Positions 57,945 to 64,000 of a DNA stretch of 64,000 bases are shown here, piece by piece (the first letter of the stretch is position 1; each line of letters begins with the position of its first letter). The notes beneath the pieces were generated by a model. The model searched no databases. It saw only the letters and a program-made list of their open reading frames with translations, and had not been told where the DNA came from. Position numbers and translations under genes: made by a program. The stretch comes from Desarmillaria ectypa (lineage: Eukaryota; Basidiomycota; Agaricomycetes; Agaricales; Physalacriaceae): NCBI GenBank assembly GCA_030407005.1, contig JAUDYN010000006.1, forward strand, positions 1,240,001 to 1,304,000. The letters run 5' to 3'.

Positions 57945-58367
57945 TATTAAGTACCAACTTGGGCATGTGACTTGGGGCAATCAGCTGATACCTCTGGGCC
58001 GTTATGCATTCGAACAATCACCCAATGAGAGATATAGAAGCTAAAGGCCTTTGGTGTTGTGCGAGCAAGAAGTATATGATGTTAATTTAAACAAGAGATA
58101 GAGTACAACTGTCTAGTTTACTCTGTTTATATAGTATTTCTACGGCGTTATAATTAGATGAAACGCTACAGTCCATGCACAAACGGTGTTGAAGTTGGAT
58201 GATCCGGGAGGATCATAGAACCAATAGAAAGCATCTGGGGTGACAGACGGTGAGAACAAGGGTGGTAGCCGGCGAATAGCTGGATACGAGTCGGTTTCTG
58301 GGCTAGATTAGATGGATGAGTCATAGATATGATTTGGATAAGATAAGATAATGGAAAAATCATAACA
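57945..58367 (-). repeat. LTR b of element Z (423 bp, minus sense)
   Basis: Minus-strand sense starts TGTTATGATTTTTCC at 58367 and ends GGTACTTAATA at 57945. Self-primer sequence at 58087-58100 and TATA on the minus strand at 58126-58133. The polypurine tract TAACAAGGGGGTA (plus strand TACCCCCTTGTTA, 58369-58381) adjoins it, so it is the 3' LTR of the pol to its right. Its outer end abuts the gag sequence GGTATCAAACA. Confidence 0.88.
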
Positions 58368-58381
58368 TTACCCCCTTGTTA

Positions 58382-61300
58382 AAGCAGTTGTCCCAACTGC
58401 TAAGGCTCTTCCAAAGGGGTGTCGAACTGTGTTGCAATTTGACTGATCCAGTACTGATCAATCAGGTTTTTCCATACTTCTTCGTCTGGATTGATAATCC
58501 ATTTAACACGTCCATCTTTTCTTTTGGTGAGGTAGGCTATGTTGCCATGTTTCAAGTATTCATGGTCCAGTATCTTGACCACTATTTTCCTGGTTGCGAT
58601 TTTTGGAGTGTATACAGCGCGGTTTACGCTAGCCTGGTACTCTTGGATCACCTCCAATGCATTCATCATTTCATTCTCTCGAACCCATGAGTTGTACTCA
58701 CAAGTCCATCCTTTCCATTTGACTAGGTAGTCCGTGACTTCCCTGGATGGTTGTCCTCGCTTGGACTATACCTTTCTGGTGCGTGAGTCCAGGACTTCTT
58801 CGATTTCATACTCTTCTTGACCGTCGATGAGGTCCGGAGGAGGAGGTGGCGGTTGTTCTTGGTTCACAAATGAGGGTGCGACGTATGGAGTTAACAACTT
58901 CTCATTGAACCAGGGGTGGATCTTCCAGTGTGGCGGCAGCTTTAACTTGTACGCTGCTGCTCCTGACTTTTCGACGATCTCGAACGGTCCTGTTCATTTA
59001 TTGTCGAGTTTTTTCTTTGGTTGAGGAAGATGAAGGTTGGCGGTGTCCAGCCATACCTTATCCCCAATCTGGTACTCTCATTGAGTCTGCTTCTTTTTGT
59101 CGTATTGCACTTTCATTTGCGCCGCAGCCTTTTCTAACACTTCATGGACCTCCTTATGGACCTTGGCCATAGTTTCTGTGAAGTCAACAGCTGCAGGATT
59201 TGTGAAGCTGGTTTTCTGTATTGACTTGGGTATGAGTCGGGGATTTCGTCTGTATAGGACCATGAAAGGACTTTTGCCTGTGGCCGAGTGGACTCAGTTG
59301 TTGTGGGCGAATTCGGTGAGTGGTAGCCATGCTACCCAGTCAGTCTGTCGGTGGTTGACAAAGATGCGAAGGTATTTCTCAACCTCCTGGTTGACTCTCT
59401 CTGTCTGTCCATCTGTCTGTGGGTGATATGCCATGGATGCATTTTGGGTGATGTTCAGCATTCGATAGAGTTTTTTCATGAATGCTGAGATGAATTGGGG
59501 TCATCTGTCAGAGATAACCACTTGCGGCATTCCATGTTTTGCATATACTTGGTTGTGAAGTATTAACACCCATCCTTCTGCTGATAATTCCTCATTGCAT
59601 GGAATCAAGAGAATGTTCTTGAAGAAATGATCTATGATGACCAGTAGAGTGTCAAACCCGTCTGACTCGGGGAGTCCGGTGACCATATCGACTGAGATAT
59701 GTGTCCATGGCATATCTGGAATCGCATTGGGGTGAAGGGGTGCTGCTTTGGCCTGTGTATTGTTCTTCATTCTTTGACAGGTTTCACATCCTTTGATGTA
59801 AGACTCTACGTCCTTCTTCATCTTCAGCCACCAGTACTCACGGAGTATGAGTTCCTTGGTCTTGGCTATTCCTGGGTGTCCAGCGGTGATGTGATCATGG
59901 AATTGGGCAATGATCTCACCGCATAGTATTGAGTCATTGGGGATATAGACTTGTCCGTCGTACCACAGGATTTCATTTTCCTGCATAATTCCTCTTTCGT
60001 GGTTAAGGGATTTCTCAATCCCTTGATCCCATTGTTCCTTTTGTTTTGTTGCATCTCTTATACGCATGATCCTTTCTTCCGTTGTTGGTAATACCAATGC
60101 TTGGAAGTGTTCTGGGGATAGGACAACAACGTCTTTGTTGTCTTCTTTTCCCTGATTGTGATTGTCTCGTCTGCTGAGAAGATCGGCCTTCTGATTAGCG
60201 GTCCCAGCTTTACGTTGAAGGATAAAGTGGTATTCTGCTAGTTCGGTGACCCACTGAGCTTGTCGGTGATTCAACTTCTGGGGTTTCCGGAAGTACTGGA
60301 GATTCTGGTGGTCAGTCCAGATCTCAACGGTTTCTTTGGCACCCATCAAATAATGGTGCCATTCTTCTAATGCTAGCATGATTGCGAGCAACTCCTTGTC
60401 ATAGATTTCGTAGTTGTGCTTGGTAATGGTGAGCGCCTTGGACATGAAGGTGACAGGCCTCCATTTGCCTTCCTTTTCTTGGCTTAGGACGGCGCCAATG
60501 GCTCTGTCACTAGCGTTGGCCTCTACTCGGAATTTTCCATCATCCAAAGGAATCGTAAGAACTAGATTTGTGGTCATCAACTTCTTGAGTTGATTAAACG
60601 CCTGTTCTTGTTCTGGTCCCCACTTCCAGTCCACTTTGCCAGTTAGCTGCATGAGGGGACAAACTATCTTGGAATAGTCCTTGATGAACTTTCGGTAGAA
60701 GTTCATAAATCCTAAGAAGGATTGTAATTCCTTTTTTTTCATTGGGGTCGGCCATTCTGCTATGCCCATGATCTTGACTGGATCCATGCGAATGGCATCT
60801 TTGCTGATAATGACCCCTAGGTATTCGGTCTCGAGTACCTCGAACTCGCATTTCTCTGCTTTGAGGAACAGTCTGTTTTCTCGAAGTCATTGGAGTACTT
60901 GTCGTACTATATCCCGGTGTTCAGACAAGGATTTTGTGAAAATGAGTATATCATTGAGGTAAATCGTGACTTTTCCTCCAGCAATCAAATCCTTGAATAT
61001 GTCATTCATCATCCACTGGAACGTGGCTGGTGAATTGGTGAGCCCGAAGAACATTACCATGGGTTCAAAGAGCCCTCAGTTAGTTCTGAATGTGGCTTTT
61101 TCTTCATCTCCATCTCGAATACGGACATTGTTGTAGCCCCATCATATGTCCAGTTTGGAGAAGTACTTGGCTCCTCGTAGTTTGTTGATTAGCTCAGAAA
61201 TGAGCAGAAGGGGATAACGATTCTTGATCATCATTTCATTCAACTTCCAGTAGTCTTGAACCGGTCGCAGGGAACCATCCTTTTTCTTGACGAAGTAGAA

Positions 61301-62389
61301 AGGAGAGGCAAAGGGGGATTTCAAGGGACAAATCCGTCCCGAGTCTAAGTTCTCATCCAAGAACTTGTCTAGTTGTTCTTGCTCATTTCGATTGAGTGAG
61401 TATACCTTGCAGTCCAAGGTTGATTTTGCATTGGGGACCAGCTCGATTGCATGGTCCCAGGGTCTTCTCTCTGGTAATTCGTCAAAGCTTTCTTTCGAGA
61501 ATAGGTCTCTGAAGCTTTGATACTAAGGAGGCATGAGCTCCTCAAACATCTGTTTTGGTCTTTCGGCATTGGCTGCTGCAGCCAACTCATTTGCATGATG
61601 GATGGCATGAAGTATGATTTCTTCTTGCATATTGACGGCAAGAATACTCTCTCCTTCCTCGAGCTCTTCGTCCCATTGATCTTCTTCGTCTGCATCGGGC
61701 AAGGCAAAGTAGTTTTGGACACAATGACATCGTCCGAATGTCAAGGTTCCCACCTTCCAGTTGACGAAAGGATTATGGTGTTTAAGCCAGTTGTGGCCCA
61801 AGTACACAGTCTTGGAACCGAGGTCTGTGACTGCGAGATCAATTCTCTCACTATGTCCTCCAATTGTCATTCGGAGTTCTACGAACTCGGTGACATCCCC
61901 TGCCTTATTGCATGTTCTGTCGGCATTGTAGACTGGTATAGGGGCTGCGGCCTTTCTGGTGTCCAACCAATGTTGCTGGATGTAAGTTCGATTGATAGAG
62001 CTGCCCATGCAGCCACTATCCAACAATGCTTGGGTTGTCAATATCTTTTTCCCAGTACATGGGGAAAGTTGGATGTCTACCAGGAAGTCCTGTCCGGAAC
62101 TCTTGGTGCTGCAAATATAACGAATGGGTTCATGTAATTCATAGAGCTGTTCCTGGGCAGTGCTCCCTCCTGTCTGTAAGCTTCGAATGAGCTTGTCATT
62201 GATTTCTCCAAGTCATTTGGGATGTACCGAAATGGAGAGAACCGATTTGGCATTTGCCAAATTCTTGGAGTCGCGTATTGCACACATCATCCAGTCAATT
62301 CCGAATGGTTTGAACCATTGGAATTCATCCTGCTTCCCCATATGTTTGGAAGACTTGTTCTGCTTCCCCGTGCGTTCGGAAGCGTCTGA
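58382..62389 (-). pseudogene. chromovirus Z: pol, lightly decayed
   Basis: Reading down the minus strand: protease ALLDSGCMGSSINRTY near 62020; RT near 61420-60700 (YPLLLISELINKLRGAKYF), with catalytic YLDDI changed to YLNDI near 60945; RNase H (EANASDRAIGAVLSQEKEGK; ADLLSRRDNH intact); integrase zinc site (HDHITAGHPGI, CETCQRM near 59900-59770), SVDMVTGLPESDGF near 59680, VISDR then TGA near 59500, YHPQTDGQTERVNQE near 59420; chromodomain with YLVKWKGW near 58715. A 428-residue stretch at 59501-60787 is open. Most domains would be readable apart from a handful of stops, so this is the youngest copy, but the RT active site and the stops suggest it is inactive. Confidence 0.87.
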
Positions 62390-63694
62390 TACCCCCTTGT
62401 TAGGATAGGTGTCGGGATTGACGCTTCCCCTTGCGTTTGGAAGGTCAGTGTTCTGTGGTTCCAGTGTTCTGGATATCGGGGTACTGGCTTTGGATTGGCT
62501 GTCTTGCCACATCCTAAAAGCCATGTCATCTTCTTCGTCGGGTACTTCAACGATGGTAGTTCTGCTGAAATGCCCCCTTTTTACTGCCTGGGCGCTAGCA
62601 GGATCCTGTCCCTTTTCCTCAGCTGGCACCACTCGCGACGGAGTTTGAAATTCCTTGGTCATTGACTCCCAGCTAGTGCCTAAGGTGACCTTCACATGGT
62701 TGTCAACCCTTTGACTTGCTGGCCTGGCTTGGTACTCAGCTTCGTCAAGTTTTCCACTCCCTGGACCAGTTTGTCCAGGTCGTCGGTCCTGGCCTTGGTT
62801 AGAGGCACTGTCCTGGTCCTCCACTGACCCTGGCGGAACTGGTGAGCTTGCCCTGCCACTCGAGGCAGGTACTGGGATGGTCGGACTTCTGGAAGGCCTG
62901 AAGGAGTTCCGCCTACTGGTCCCTGCTCATCACTGTACGCTCAGCGGCATATCCGGTGAGCACTGCTCATTGGACTTTGTTGCAGTGCCAACACCACTTG
63001 GCAAGTCCCACTCCAGTTTGTCGGAGGCTCAGGATTTGTCACTACAGATACTTGTGTCAGCATCTTCTAGGAGGATGACATACCTGTTTGTTTTTGTTGA
63101 TTCTTTCTTCTTTGTCTTCGGCTTTGGTGAAGTCATAGATATATTTTTTGTAGGTATTTTTCTATTTTCATAATAATTAGTCCGACCCTGCGGAAACTGA
63201 GGACACACCTTGAGACTTGGGCATGCAAGGGGAATTGAACCCTTGACGCCCTACTCTTTTACCTCCTCAATCTTGGAGGTGCTCGGCACCACTGTGTCAG
63301 TGGGCCCCACATATCTCACAACATTCTCTTTTCTCATAGGGCAATCCCTGCTCAGGTGACCTTTTTGATCACACCTGAAACAGCGCCCCTTGGCTCATTG
63401 CCAGTCCAAGTCCATGGGCTTCCCCGCCCCTCTGTATGTCGTCCACTTACCGGTTCCAGCATCACGACTGGATCCTCCACTCCCAGCACTCGGCTTTGGA
63501 GCCAAGGAACTTGTTGCCCCAGCAGTGTTCTTGCCACTGGGTTGCTGTTGCTGGGGACATGGGCCCTGCTTCTGGCCATCCTGAGGCGTACTGGTGGTCT
63601 GGTCAAAGACCCATTTCCACTGTCTCTCTTCATACATCCGGAGGATGCATTCCTTCCACTCTGGATATGAGCGTGGAATGCTCATGCTCATGTT
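62390..63694 (-). repeat. right arm of near-identical inverted repeat
   Basis: Mirror of 56632-57937. Identity ends at the inner side exactly where the left arm meets the LTR (GGTATC), and at the outer side near 63694, where CATATCAAAC replaces CATATTGAAC. Confidence 0.85.
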
Positions 63695-64000
63695 TGATAT
63701 GAAGGTCGTATATGAACTAGGCACTCCTAGTCATACCGCCTTTATCGTCTTGCCGTGTTCGGCCTCATCGGATCTCCAGCCTGCTAACTTGGCTTCTTCT
63801 TCCAGTTTCTGGAAGTAGTGGGAGGTGGGCTGGGCTCCCATGCACAAGTCAAACATGTGCTTTTCATGAATTTCCTCGATCATGGGATCTCGGAATTGTC
63901 AGGTGACTAGGTCGACGAAGTCGGCCCAGTCAGGATATCGGAAGTGGGTGGCGGTGCTGTCGAAGGCATCACCTACCCAGTATTCGGGTCTCTTGTAGAC
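62403..64000 (-). pseudogene. chromovirus gag, runs off right edge
   Basis: Continues from the pol of Z without interruption. Contains RGHFSRTTIVEVPDEEDD near 62550, the internal polypurine copy (62390-62402), the CCHC knuckle CFRCDQKGHLSRDC near 63350-63390 and gag core near 63600-64000. Beyond 63694 it differs from the left-arm gag by many substitutions, including CpG-type changes and a TGA near 63897-63900. The 5' LTR must lie beyond 64000. Confidence 0.83.

Noticed and set aside
61517..62137. 206-codon plus-strand frame, repeated at 53033-53653
   Set aside because: Antisense of the protease region of two pol copies; similarity between the two follows from pol homology.

Overview
The window looks like a nuclear chromosome segment of a filamentous basidiomycete, probably an Agaricomycete. 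Genes are compact and split by many short GT-AG introns (mostly about 40-60 nt). Recognisable eukaryotic housekeeping proteins are interleaved with LINE debris and chromodomain-type Ty3/Gypsy retroelements. There is no prokaryotic or organellar gene organisation, and I see no CRISPR array or rRNA/tRNA gene.

Gene-rich part, 1-31.9 kb: a NOSIP-like RING/U-box protein (-), an RMD1/DUF155 membrane protein (+), an F-box protein (-), an unrecognised small protein (+), a broken Fic-domain gene (-), a 5'-truncated LINE carrying a solo LTR (+), an OMA1-like mitochondrial M48 protease (+), a second decayed LINE carrying another solo LTR (-), a MYND zinc-finger gene or remnant (-), TFIIE alpha (+), a DUF1295 steroid-reductase-like membrane protein (+), TIM54 (-), and two tandem MFS transporters (+).

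Retroelement block, 33-64 kb: at least five copies of one chromovirus family lie nested and in alternating orientation. From left to right: A (-, LTR plus gag), A' (+, nearly complete but very decayed), B (-, pol only), Y (-, pol plus 3' LTR, carrying a 1.46-kb TIR element), and Z. Z entered Y in opposite orientation at the gag/pol junction, and an inversion followed. The observed order at 53.9-64 kb is LTR(+), gag(+), LTR(-), pol(-), gag(-).

Three signals deserve attention. (1) Each LTR subfamily carries a 13-14 nt sequence near its predicted transcription start that is perfectly complementary to the site just after the 5' LTR. The sequence differs between subfamilies but the pairing is kept, which is strong evidence for Tf1-like self-priming. 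(2) Gag opens with a conserved hydrophobic, transmembrane-like segment in three diverged copies. (3) Decay is dominated by CpG to TpG/CpA change, and its severity tracks the nesting order; most differences between the two LTRs assigned to Z are at CpG sites.

All splice models are by eye from GT/AG sites and family motifs; homology statements come from motif recognition, not from a search.
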